Assembly: GCF_938045225.1 (NCBI RefSeq)
Contig: NZ_CALINL010000222.1
Coordinates: 1 to 7,927, forward strand
From: an uncultured Campylobacter sp.
Lineage (GTDB): Bacteria; Campylobacterota; Campylobacteria; Campylobacterales; Campylobacteraceae
Length of the DNA stretch: 7,927 nucleotides
Direction: 5' to 3'
The notes under the pieces are model-generated. The model did no database searches. It was not told where the DNA came from and was given only the letters and a program-made list of their open reading frames with translations. The position numbers were made by a program, and so were the translations under genes. Position 1 is the stretch's first letter, and each line of letters opens with the position of its first letter. Below, in pieces: positions 1-6,637 of the stretch.

Positions 1-354
1 ATCCCAAAAGATAATTTGCAGTGTCCCAGCTTTGTCATCAATAACAGCAATGCTACTATTGTCTACTTTTGAAAAGATACGATAAAGTGGTTGGCGAGAT
101 TGATCGAAATCAGTATTTGGCGTTACGTGCCATCCCCATAATTGGCGTGAATCACCGGTATTGACAACAAGCTCTGTCCGAATCTGTCGAAGTCCATATT
201 TAGTAAAGGAATAAGGCGTTGCATTGTGCTTACCCTTCTGGACTTGGTACTGGAGTAATTCTGTAATTGGGATATGGACTAAAGGATTCCCCTGTGCCAA
301 CACGCATAGGGGAATCAAATGTAATACTATCAACAAAAATAGCTTCCTTATCAT
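1..354 (-). CDS. Secreted protein of unknown function, N-terminal 118 residues (runs off the left edge)
   Basis: An open frame on the minus strand starts with ATG at 354-352 and stays open to base 1, so the C-terminus is missing. The protein begins MIRKLFLLIVLHLIPLCVLA followed by QGNP. This is a short basic N-terminus, a hydrophobic core and an Ala-Gln junction that looks like a signal peptidase I site. The Cys at residue 17 lacks the small residue before it that a lipobox needs, so a lipoprotein is less likely. The mature part is polar, with a Trp-rich stretch (QLWGWHVTP) near residues 71-79. I do not recognise the family. Its start overlaps the nadE stop in an ATGA arrangement, which supports the start choice and suggests it is translated after nadE from the same message. 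A periplasmic or outer-surface location is inferred from the signal peptide only. Confidence 0.72.
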   Translation of the reverse strand, partial: MIRKLFLLIVLHLIPLCVLAQGNPLVHIPITELLQYQVQKGKHNATPYSFTKYGLRQIRTELVVNTGDSRQLWGWHVTPNTDFDQSRQPLYRIFSKVDNSSIAVIDDKAGTLQIIFWD

Positions 355-2318
355 ACTAGTTCTTCCAACTCATTGAGCCAATCTGTCGACATGGCATCCG
401 TAGGCATCCGCCAATCACCACGTGGGGAGAGGCTTACACTGCCCACCTTTGGACCGTCTGGCAAGCAGGAACGCTTGAATTGCTGTGAGAAGAATCGACG
501 GAAGAAAATGCGTAACCAATGTAAAATTACACCATCGGCATAGACATCATGGAAAGCATTTTGGGCTAACCAGTAGATTTTAGAGGGGCGGAAACCACAA
601 CGAAGAACGTAATAAAGGAAGAAGTCGTGAAGCTCGTAAGGGCCAACGAGGTCTTCTGTCTTCTGAGCAATATCTCCCTGTGCATCAGCAGGCTTCAACT
701 CTGGTGAGATAGGTGTTTCCACGATGTCGGTCAATATCTGACGTACGTTCTCATCCTTAGTCGTATCGGCAGCATAGCGCACAAGATATTGTGTCAGCGT
801 CTTTGGAACACCCGCATTCACGGCGTACATGCTCATGTGGTCGCCATTATAGGTACACCAGCCCAAGGCAAGTTCGCTGAGGTCACCCGTACCGATGACA
901 AGTCCGTTCATCTGATTGCTGAGGTCCATCAAAATCTGCGTACGTTCACGTGCTTGTGCATTCTCATAAGTAGAATCATGTACCTCTGGGTCATGACCAA
1001 TATCCTTAAAATGCTGTAGAACTGAGGCTTTAATATCAATCTCTCGAATTGTAATACCAAGATTTTCCATCAGTGCCATAGCATTCTTATAGGTTCGGCC
1101 CGATGTTCCGAATCCCGGCATAGTAACACCGACGATGCCTTTACGGTCAAGCCCAAGTTTGTCAAAGGTTTTGACAACAACAAGGAGGGCAAGCGTGGAA
1201 TCAAGTCCACCACTGATGCCGATAATGGCTGATTTACAATCAGTATGTACTAATCTCTTTGCCAATCCGCTGACCTGAATGTTATAAATTTCATCGCAGG
1301 CATCCTGCATATTCTCTGACTTAGGAATGAAAGGATGCTGGTCGAACTCTCGTGTCAGTGTAAACTCACGAGGATTGAGTGGAGGCTGACAATCAACATG
1401 TAAGGCGAGTTCGCCAATCTGCCCAGTGATACCCGCTAATCCTGAAGCAACAGGACGTTGTGCGTTGACAAAGGTGCTATTGGTGCGGCGTTCGCTACGT
1501 AAATTTTCAATGTCAATTTCAGAAATAACTAACTGTGGGTCAAGCTGGAAACGCTCTGATTGCTTTACAAGTGAGCCATTATCAAAAATCAGCGCATTGC
1601 CACCAAAGGCAACATCTTGCGTACTCTCACCGAAACCGCTACTGCTATAAACATATCCGCTAATGGTACGAGCACTCTGCTGAGCAAGGAGCGACTTTAA
1701 GTAAGCATGCTTTCCGATGAGTTCATCACTCGTTGAAAGATTGAAGATAATCTCTGCACCTGCCAAGGCAAGATGATTGCTTGGAGGCGTTGGAGCCCAT
1801 ACATCCTCACAGATTTCAATGGCAAAGGTTGCACCCTCTGATGTACGGAAAATCTGTAACTCTGGCGTTACGAGAATATTATTACCAGCAAAGAGAATAT
1901 GCTGCGGGCGAAGGTCTTGTGAAGACGCAAACCATCGTTTCTCATAAAACTCGCTGTAATTAGGTAGGAAGGTCTTAGCTACGATGCCTAAGAGTTTTCC
2001 TTGTTGGATGACCAATGCGCAATTAAGAAGCAGCGCACCCACAGCAACAGGCGCACCGACAATGACGGTGATATCTAATTTGCGGGTAAATTCGAGTAAT
2101 TCAATGACGGCTTGCTCAGTATCATCAAGAAGAAGCTGCTGCTGAAAAAGGTCCTGACAAGTATAACCCGTTATCGAAAGCTCTGGGAAGACAATAATCT
2201 CTACGCCCTGCCCGTCGGCAACAGTAATCTGCTTCTCTGTTTCTATAAGGTTGAACTTTGTATCTGCAACCTTCACTGCAGGAATGGCTGCAGCAACCTT
2301 TATAAGTCCGTGTTTCAT
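351..2318 (-). CDS. nadE: Glutamine-dependent NAD+ synthetase (two-domain NadE)
   Basis: This cytoplasmic enzyme makes the last step of NAD biosynthesis: deamido-NAD+ + ATP + glutamine gives NAD+ + AMP + PPi + glutamate. The 655 residues hold two domains. Residues 1 to about 300 are a nitrilase-like glutaminase with the expected triad: Glu46 in FPELSITGY, Lys115 in VAKTFLPNY and Cys170 in IEICEDVW. Residues from about 340 to the end are the synthetase domain, with the ATP pyrophosphatase P-loop SGGLDS at 369-374, RERTQILMDLSNQ from 457, IGTGDLSELALGW from 475 and the conserved tail FKRSCLPDGPKVGS at 614-627. Length is normal for the long, glutamine-using form, and all key residues are present. 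The ATG at 2318 is preceded by A/T-rich sequence without a clear Shine-Dalgarno, as is common in Bacteroidetes. It lies 14 bp after the Smr gene and overlaps the next gene by 4 bp, so it is probably mid-operon. Sequence style resembles Prevotella. Confidence 0.96.
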   Translation of the reverse strand: MKHGLIKVAAAIPAVKVADTKFNLIETEKQITVADGQGVEIIVFPELSITGYTCQDLFQQQLLLDDTEQAVIELLEFTRKLDITVIVGAPVAVGALLLNCALVIQQGKLLGIVAKTFLPNYSEFYEKRWFASSQDLRPQHILFAGNNILVTPELQIFRTSEGATFAIEICEDVWAPTPPSNHLALAGAEIIFNLSTSDELIGKHAYLKSLLAQQSARTISGYVYSSSGFGESTQDVAFGGNALIFDNGSLVKQSERFQLDPQLVISEIDIENLRSERRTNSTFVNAQRPVASGLAGITGQIGELALHVDCQPPLNPREFTLTREFDQHPFIPKSENMQDACDEIYNIQVSGLAKRLVHTDCKSAIIGISGGLDSTLALLVVVKTFDKLGLDRKGIVGVTMPGFGTSGRTYKNAMALMENLGITIREIDIKASVLQHFKDIGHDPEVHDSTYENAQARERTQILMDLSNQMNGLVIGTGDLSELALGWCTYNGDHMSMYAVNAGVPKTLTQYLVRYAADTTKDENVRQILTDIVETPISPELKPADAQGDIAQKTEDLVGPYELHDFFLYYVLRCGFRPSKIYWLAQNAFHDVYADGVILHWLRIFFRRFFSQQFKRSCLPDGPKVGSVSLSPRGDWRMPTDAMSTDWLNELEELV

Positions 2319-2332
2319 ATAAAACGCAAAAT

Positions 2333-2578
2333 TTATTTAATTGTTACCTGAGTAGCTCCATAGCCGTATTCACGGAAAGAAGCATCTTGATAAGAATAAT
2401 GCTTGTATTTATAATTAAGTTCGTGGATGATAGCATGGCGCAATACGCCTTCGCCCTTGCCATGAATAAAGATGAGTTTCTTACCACGATGAGCCTTATA
2501 TTGCTCAAGCGTACGACGGAAGGTATCTAACTGATATTCAAGAATATCGGCTGCACTCATACCCGCTGTTGTCTCAAG
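2333..2578 (-). pseudogene. C-terminal Smr domain of a DUF2027/MutS2-like protein (5' part missing at the seam)
   Basis: About 80 codons, from LETTAGMSAADILEYQ to the end YGATQVTIK, read as the C-terminal end of the Bacteroidetes protein type that carries DUF2027 and a C-terminal Smr domain. The diagnostic motif is IHGKGEGVLR (DNA about 2438-2467), the HGxGxG signature of Smr. QLDTFRRTLEQY before it and QDASFREYGYGATQVT after it also fit. Smr domains bind or cut nucleic acids in MutS2 and related proteins; the job of this Bacteroidetes group is not established. The start and most of the protein are absent: upstream the frame runs without a stop into a leucyl-tRNA synthetase N-terminus from a different organism. 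The gene ends in TAA 14 bp before nadE, so in its native genome it probably precedes nadE in an operon. I call it a fragment produced by the seam, not a gene that decayed naturally. Confidence 0.85.
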
Positions 2579-2581
2579 CTT
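2576..2581. other. Seam between two genomes, at an AAGCTT (HindIII) hexamer
   Basis: The minus-strand frame codes for leucyl-tRNA synthetase up to GGK (Lys289 of the open frame) and for the Smr protein from about LETTAGM. The two codons between them, AAG CTT, form a HindIII site. On the left, protein families and codon style are Bacteroidetes-like. On the right they are Campylobacter-like, with frequent AAATTT pairs. The exact switch could be a few bases to either side, because the residues next to it could belong to either protein. A full AAGCTT without extra bases fits sticky-end ligation of two HindIII ends, but also a chance microhomology used during amplification or assembly. Confidence 0.85.
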
Positions 2582-3445
2582 ACCGCCGTCAAGTAGCCTT
2601 TTTACGATCTTGTGCTCAGGCGCCAAGGCCGCGTAGCTAACGCCGTAAATCGTATCCGGGCGCGTAGTAAATACCTCAAACCCCTCTATCTGCTCGCCGC
2701 CTTCTAAAATTTGCTTCGACTCCTCGTCAAGCTCAAATTTAAACTCCAAGCCAAAGCTCTTGCCGATCCAGTTTTCCTGCATCGTGAGCACTTGAGACGG
2801 CCATTTGCCCTCAAGGCGCTTTAGGTCGTCTAGTAGTTCTTGCGCGTAGTCGGTGATCTTTAGGTAGTAGCCAGGTAGCTCGCGCTGAATAACGGCATTA
2901 CCACATCTCCAGCAGCACCCGTCCTCGACTTGCTCGTTTGCAAGCACGGTTTGGTCGTATTCGCACCAGTTCACGACCGCGCTTTTGCGGTAGACCAACC
3001 CTTTTTCGTACATTTTGATGAAAAATTCTTGCTCAAATTTAGTATAAAGCGGATCGGAAGTCGCAAATTCGCGCTTTTTAGAAAAGCTAAGCCCTAGCGT
3101 CTCAAGCTCGCCGCGCATGTAGTCTATATTTTCGTAAGTCCAAATTTTAGGATGGATTTTGTGCTTTATCGCCGCATTTTCCGCAGGCATACCGAAGCTA
3201 TCAAAACCGATCGGATGAAGGACGTTGTAGCCGCGCTTGCGGTAGTAGCGAGCCAAGGCGTCGCCGATGGTGTAGTTTCTCACGTGCCCCATGTGGATAC
3301 GTCCGCTAGGATACGGAAACATGCTTAGGATATATTTTTTAGGCAGGCTATAGTCATCTTTGGGCTCAAATTCGCCGTTTTTGCTCCAAATTTCTTGCCA
3401 TTTTTTTTCTATTTTCGCCGGCTCGTATTTTAAAATTTCACTCAT
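2576..3445 (-). pseudogene. leuS: Leucyl-tRNA synthetase, N-terminal third only (cut at the seam)
   Basis: LeuRS charges tRNA-Leu with leucine in the cytoplasm. About 289 residues are present of a protein that is normally a little over 800. Seen in order: the class I entry KYILSMFPYPSG at 37-48, the HIGH-type signature HMGH at 51-54, FDSFGMPAENAA at 81-92, NWCEYDQTVLANEQV at 159-173, a Cys cluster CCWRC at 177-181, and the start of the CP1 editing domain with the threonine-rich motif TTRPDTIYG at 260-268. The rest of CP1, the KMSKS loop and the anticodon-binding domains are missing, because the frame passes at about residue 290 into an unrelated Smr domain. The ATG at 3445 has AGGAG at 3451-3455 with 5 nt spacing. 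Position after secF and the small membrane gene matches Campylobacter order. As written the product could not aminoacylate; in the source genome the gene is presumably whole. Confidence 0.93.
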
Positions 3446-3450
3446 TTTTA

Positions 3451-3456
3451 CTCCTA
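3451..3456 (-). promoter_or_regulatory. leuS Shine-Dalgarno overlapping the upstream stop codon
   Basis: On the minus strand the bases TAGGAG combine the TAG stop of the small membrane protein gene with the AGGAG ribosome site of leuS, 5 nt before its ATG. This fixes the leuS start and suggests that ribosomes ending the upstream gene help load leuS. Confidence 0.8.
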
Positions 3457-3792
3457 AAATTCTTCTTGCGTCTTGCCGGACTCGACCAAAACAAGCGCTA
3501 ACGAAAAGATGTTTGCTATAGCAGCGCCGATCGCTAGCGAATACGCCATGTGTGCGTTGCCGTTTACCTGAAGCAGCACAAAAGCCGGAATAAGATGCAA
3601 GTCAGCCACTAGCGAGCTAGCAAAAAGCTCTGCGGCAAAGATGTTTTTGACGCCGATTTTTAGCAGCGTCGAGATCACGTTTACGCTCGCCGCAACAAAT
3701 AGCGCAATCTCGTTTTTATCGTATAAAAACCCAGCCGTCGTCGTTAGGCTCATAAGCGCGAAAAATATATAAACAACCTTGCCCCAGTTCAT
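3454..3792 (-). CDS. Small four-helix inner-membrane protein, DUF6394-like
   Basis: The 112-residue protein is mostly hydrophobic. I see four probable membrane helices at about residues 6-23, 27-46, 53-73 and 81-104, short polar loops (YDKNE at 24-28, VNGN at 76-79) and a charged tail ESGKTQEEF. There is no enzyme motif and no cleavable signal peptide. It resembles the uncharacterised DUF6394 proteins found in Campylobacter and relatives next to secDF and leuS; that name comes from memory and is moderately sure. The gene starts 9 bp after secF, with a strong AAGGAG whose first bases overlap the secF stop. Its own stop is inside the leuS ribosome site. The spacing shows it is made together with SecDF, so a link to membrane-protein export is possible, but being in the same operon does not prove it. 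Confidence 0.82.
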   Translation of the reverse strand: MNWGKVVYIFFALMSLTTTAGFLYDKNEIALFVAASVNVISTLLKIGVKNIFAAELFASSLVADLHLIPAFVLLQVNGNAHMAYSLAIGAAIANIFSLALVLVESGKTQEEF

Positions 3793-3797
3793 CGCTT

Positions 3798-3804
3798 CTC
3801 CTTA
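3798..3804 (-). promoter_or_regulatory. Shine-Dalgarno of the small membrane gene, fused to the secF stop
   Basis: On the minus strand TAAGGAG contains the secF stop TAA and the ribosome site AAGGAG, 5 nt before the ATG at 3792. It decides this start codon and suggests translational coupling to secF. Confidence 0.8.
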
Positions 3805-4773
3805 TATAGTGCCTTTTTCAAACATCGCGCGTTGCTTGTCTTTTTCTCTTTGTACGCGCGCCTTTTCTGCTTCCATAGCGCGGTATTTCTCCACGCTAAA
3901 TTTAAACCACAAAAGCATAGGCGCAGCGACGAATATCGAGCTAAGCGTACCGATGACTATGCCCACTATCAACGCCAAAGAAAATCCGTGTATCATATCT
4001 CCGCCGAACAAAAATAGCACGACGACCGTGATGAGCGTGGTGCCCGAAGTGAGTATCGTTCTAGTTAGCGTCGCGGAGACCGATTCGTTTATTATCGTGT
4101 CAAGATGCGTGCTCTTGCTGGTTTTGATATTTTCTCTGATACGGTCAAAGACGATGATCGTATCGTTTAGCGAGTAGCCTACGACCGTAAGGATCGCTGC
4201 AAGAGTGTCCAAATTTACGTCGATAGCAAAAAAGCTGATCGCACCCATCGTGATCACGACGTCGTGTATCTCCGAGGCCACCGCCGCCATCGCAAATCTC
4301 CACTCAAATCTAAACGCGATATAGATCAAAATACCCACGAGCGAGATCGCAAGCGCCATCACGCCCTTTTCGCGTAGCTCGTCGCCGACTTTTGGTCCGA
4401 CCACGTCCGTACGGCGGATTTCAAATTTGCCCGTATCTTTTAAAAGCTCGGCTACGCCAGCTCCGACGTCGCTACCCAAATTTGAGTTTGCCCCCGAAAA
4501 TCTAATCGTAACTTCTTCGGCTGAGCCAAACTCCGTAACGCTCGCGTTTTTATAAGCTTCGTCTTTTGCTAAAGCCGCGCGAATTTTATCCAGCGAGACC
4601 GCGCTATCGTATTTCACCTGGATGAGCGTACCGCCGGAAAAGTCGATGCCGTAGTTAAAGCCTTTCGTCGCCATCAAAAAAAGCGAACCGAAAAATAGCA
4701 CGGCTGAGACGGCTAGCGCGATGTAGCGCTTGCTCATAAAATCATAAACATGTGCCTTTGAGAAAAATTGCAT
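3802..4773 (-). CDS. secF: Protein translocase subunit SecF
   Basis: SecF pairs with SecD in the inner membrane and uses the proton gradient to help complete export of proteins moved by SecYEG and SecA. The 323 residues show the expected plan: a first membrane helix at about 18-36, the family motif GIDFSGGT at 42-49, a periplasmic domain to about residue 135 with RRTDVVGPKVG at 120-130, then five membrane helices. These include the signature VGYSLNDTIIVFDRIRE at 198-214, whose Asp and Arg residues belong to the proton path region. The last 30 residues (EKYRAMEAEKARVQREKDKQ) are a highly charged, probably helical cytoplasmic tail. The ATG directly follows the secD stop with no gap, and AAAGGG lies 5 nt before it within the secD end. 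Length and motifs are normal and nothing is broken. Confidence 0.97.
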   Translation of the reverse strand: MQFFSKAHVYDFMSKRYIALAVSAVLFFGSLFLMATKGFNYGIDFSGGTLIQVKYDSAVSLDKIRAALAKDEAYKNASVTEFGSAEEVTIRFSGANSNLGSDVGAGVAELLKDTGKFEIRRTDVVGPKVGDELREKGVMALAISLVGILIYIAFRFEWRFAMAAVASEIHDVVITMGAISFFAIDVNLDTLAAILTVVGYSLNDTIIVFDRIRENIKTSKSTHLDTIINESVSATLTRTILTSGTTLITVVVLFLFGGDMIHGFSLALIVGIVIGTLSSIFVAAPMLLWFKFSVEKYRAMEAEKARVQREKDKQRAMFEKGTI

Positions 4774-6354
4774 TTATACCCTTTTATAACCGAACCAAAA
4801 CCGCGTGTTACCGCTTTTTTCTATTTTATTTATAATCGTATCAAACATACCGTGAGTACCCAAGATCGCCGTTATCATCGAGGCGATGATACCTATACCC
4901 ATAGTAACGGCAAAGCCCTTGACCGGACCCGTACCGTAGGCGTAAAGTACGACCGAGGTGATAAGCGTGGTCAAATTTGCGTCTATGATCGCGCTCATCG
5001 CGTTCTCGTAGCCCTTTTTCACGCTCGTTGCGATACTGGCCCCGTCGCGCAGCAGCTCTCTGATACGCTCGTTTATTATGACGTTAGCATCGACCGCCAT
5101 ACCGATGGTTAGCACTATACCTGCCATTCCCGGTAGCGTTAGAGCAGCGCCGAACATCGCCATCACGGCGACTAGTATTAAGATATTTGCGACAAGCGCG
5201 ATATTTGCCAAAATGCCGCTAACACCGTAATAAGCTATCATAAATAGCACGACCAAAACCGAAGCCGAGGCTAGCGCGATCATAGATTGTCTTATACTAT
5301 CGGCGCCTAGACTTGGTCCTACGCTTCGTTTTTCTAGCATTTTGACCGGAGCTAAAAGAGCGCCGCTTCTAAGAGCGATAGCTACGTCGTGAGCCTCCTC
5401 TACGCTAAATCCGCCGCTTATCTGACCGCTTCCGCCGCCGATTCGCTCGTTTATCGACGGAGCCGAGTAAACCCTACCGTCAAGCACGATAGCTAGGCGT
5501 TTGCCGACGTTTGCGCCGGTAAAATCGCCGAAAATTCTAGCTCCCTCGGCGTTTAAAGTAAAGCTGATGATAGGCGAGTTCGTGCGCTGATCAAAGGCAA
5601 CCCTAGCGTCCGTTAGCATCGCGCCGTCAAGTACGGGGATGTTTTTTACGACGTATTTTATCTGCTCGTTTTTGACGTCCGGATAGATGATATCGCCGTA
5701 GCTCTCAGCCTCGGCCTCACTCATAGAGTTTGCCTGCGACTGGCGCTTTTCATCGACGGCCATCAGTTGGAGGTGCGCGGCTTTTGCGATGAGATCGCGT
5801 GCTCGCTGCTCGTCGGCCGCCGTTTTGATACCAGGAAGCTCGACTAGGATATTATCCTTGCCCTGTCTTGCTACCGTAGGCTCGGCTAGACCGAACTGAT
5901 CAAGGCGGTTTCTGATCGTTTCGACCGCTTGATTTATCGCGTATTCTATCGTCTCGGCCTTCTCGGTGTCGGTTAAACCGACCGAGTATTTTAGCCCGTC
6001 TTTTTGTACGTTAAGACCCTTGATATCTTTTAGCATGCCGTCGATTTTAGCGGCTTCGTCCGCGTCGAGTAGCTCGAAGTCCACCTTATCCTCGCGAATC
6101 TTAAAGCTATCGATCAAAACGTCCTCTTTTTTAGCAAAATAGTTCACGCTAGCGGCTATCGACTTAATCTTTGAGTGTACGGCCTCCTCGGTCTCGACGC
6201 CAAGAAGCATATGAAGTCCGCCCTGCAAATCAAGACCTAGACTGATTTTAGAGCCGCCTAGCTTGTCCGTAAAAGACGGCGCGGAAAAAATAATGCCGAA
6301 AATCAAAGCCAAAGCAAAGATGATCAGCCTATACGTTATTTTGCCGTTACGCAT
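4774..6354 (-). CDS. secD: Protein translocase subunit SecD
   Basis: SecD is the large partner of SecF. Its periplasmic domains hold the emerging substrate while the membrane part couples proton flow to movement. In 526 residues I see a first helix at about 8-25, the motif GLDLQGG at 40-46, the periplasmic P1 region containing RNRLDQFGLAEPTV at 148-161 and ILVELPGI at 169-176, then RVYSAPSINERI at 294-305 and ALRSGALLAPVKM at 327-339. Helices 2-6 run from about 356 to 509. The core signature GMAVDANVIINERIRE at 418-433 includes Asp422, the likely proton-carrying residue. The protein is shorter than E. coli SecD (about 615), which is usual outside gammaproteobacteria. Its ATG overlaps the last 8 bases of yajC and has only a weak ribosome site, so translation probably depends on yajC. 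The TAA abuts the secF ATG. Confidence 0.98.
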   Translation of the reverse strand: MRNGKITYRLIIFALALIFGIIFSAPSFTDKLGGSKISLGLDLQGGLHMLLGVETEEAVHSKIKSIAASVNYFAKKEDVLIDSFKIREDKVDFELLDADEAAKIDGMLKDIKGLNVQKDGLKYSVGLTDTEKAETIEYAINQAVETIRNRLDQFGLAEPTVARQGKDNILVELPGIKTAADEQRARDLIAKAAHLQLMAVDEKRQSQANSMSEAEAESYGDIIYPDVKNEQIKYVVKNIPVLDGAMLTDARVAFDQRTNSPIISFTLNAEGARIFGDFTGANVGKRLAIVLDGRVYSAPSINERIGGGSGQISGGFSVEEAHDVAIALRSGALLAPVKMLEKRSVGPSLGADSIRQSMIALASASVLVVLFMIAYYGVSGILANIALVANILILVAVMAMFGAALTLPGMAGIVLTIGMAVDANVIINERIRELLRDGASIATSVKKGYENAMSAIIDANLTTLITSVVLYAYGTGPVKGFAVTMGIGIIASMITAILGTHGMFDTIINKIEKSGNTRFWFGYKRV

Positions 6355-6637
6355 TTGCTTTCGTCTCTGTTTTTTCTATTTTTCTCGCGACGAATTCGCG
6401 TGAAACGCGCACGATTACGTCGTCGTTAAGCTTAACTCTGATAAAATCCTCTTCCGGTTTTATCACCTCGCAGATTAGTCCGCCGCTAGTTATGATCTTG
6501 TCGCCCTTTTCGAGTGCGGCTAGCATCGCGGCATGAGCTTTTTGCTGTTTTTGCTGCGGTCTGATAACCAAAAAATAAAATATCGCGAAAAGCACGACTA
6601 GAGGCAGTAATGAAGCTACGAAATTTCCTTCTTGCAT
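6347..6637 (-). CDS. yajC: Preprotein translocase subunit YajC
   Basis: YajC is a small single-span membrane protein that copurifies with SecDF and is usually encoded just upstream of secD, as here. The 96 residues show a membrane helix at about 7-25, the family motif FYFLVIRPQQKQQK at 20-33, then the cytoplasmic domain with GDKIITSGGL at 45-54 and the beta-strand segment VKLNDDVIVRVSREFV at 68-83. The ATG at 6637 has AAGGAA at 6642-6647, 4 nt upstream, so this start is well supported. The stop overlaps the secD start by 8 bp. It is the first gene of the minus-strand operon and runs divergently from lnt. It is not essential in E. coli, and its exact role in the complex is unsettled. Confidence 0.96.
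   Translation of the reverse strand: MQEGNFVASLLPLVVLFAIFYFLVIRPQQKQQKAHAAMLAALEKGDKIITSGGLICEVIKPEEDFIRVKLNDDVIVRVSREFVARKIEKTETKANA
6601..6604 (+). promoter_or_regulatory. Possible lnt Shine-Dalgarno (inside yajC)
   Basis: GAGG lies 5 nt before the ATG at 6610 on the plus strand. It favours the longer lnt start over the TTG at 6646, which has no clear ribosome site. However, these bases also code for yajC on the other strand, so the match may be chance. Confidence 0.4.

Noticed and set aside
789..1963. Short plus-strand open frames opposite nadE
   Set aside because: They lie wholly within a well-supported gene on the other strand, have no recognisable motifs and lack convincing ribosome sites.
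2319..2345. Bacteroidetes-type -7 box (TAnnTTTG) before nadE
   Set aside because: The minus strand has TAAATTTTG, which has one base too many between TA and TTTG, and it sits only a few bases from the ATG, too close for a normal promoter of this operon gene.
2333..3445. Horizontal transfer or a genuine new fusion of LeuRS with Smr
   Set aside because: The break is inside the CP1 domain of an essential enzyme, and the genes on each side belong to different phyla in their normal neighbourhoods. No mobile element, repeat or attachment site marks the joint.
3779..4177. Plus-strand frame of 132 codons opposite secF (and a similar one at 4768-5112 opposite secD)
   Set aside because: These are antisense shadows. 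secF and secD show full family motifs, while these translations look like nothing known.
4554..4559. Additional HindIII sites at 4554, 6428 and 7237 as possible further seams
   Set aside because: secF, yajC and lnt read through these sites without any change in family, frame or codon style, so they are ordinary internal sites.
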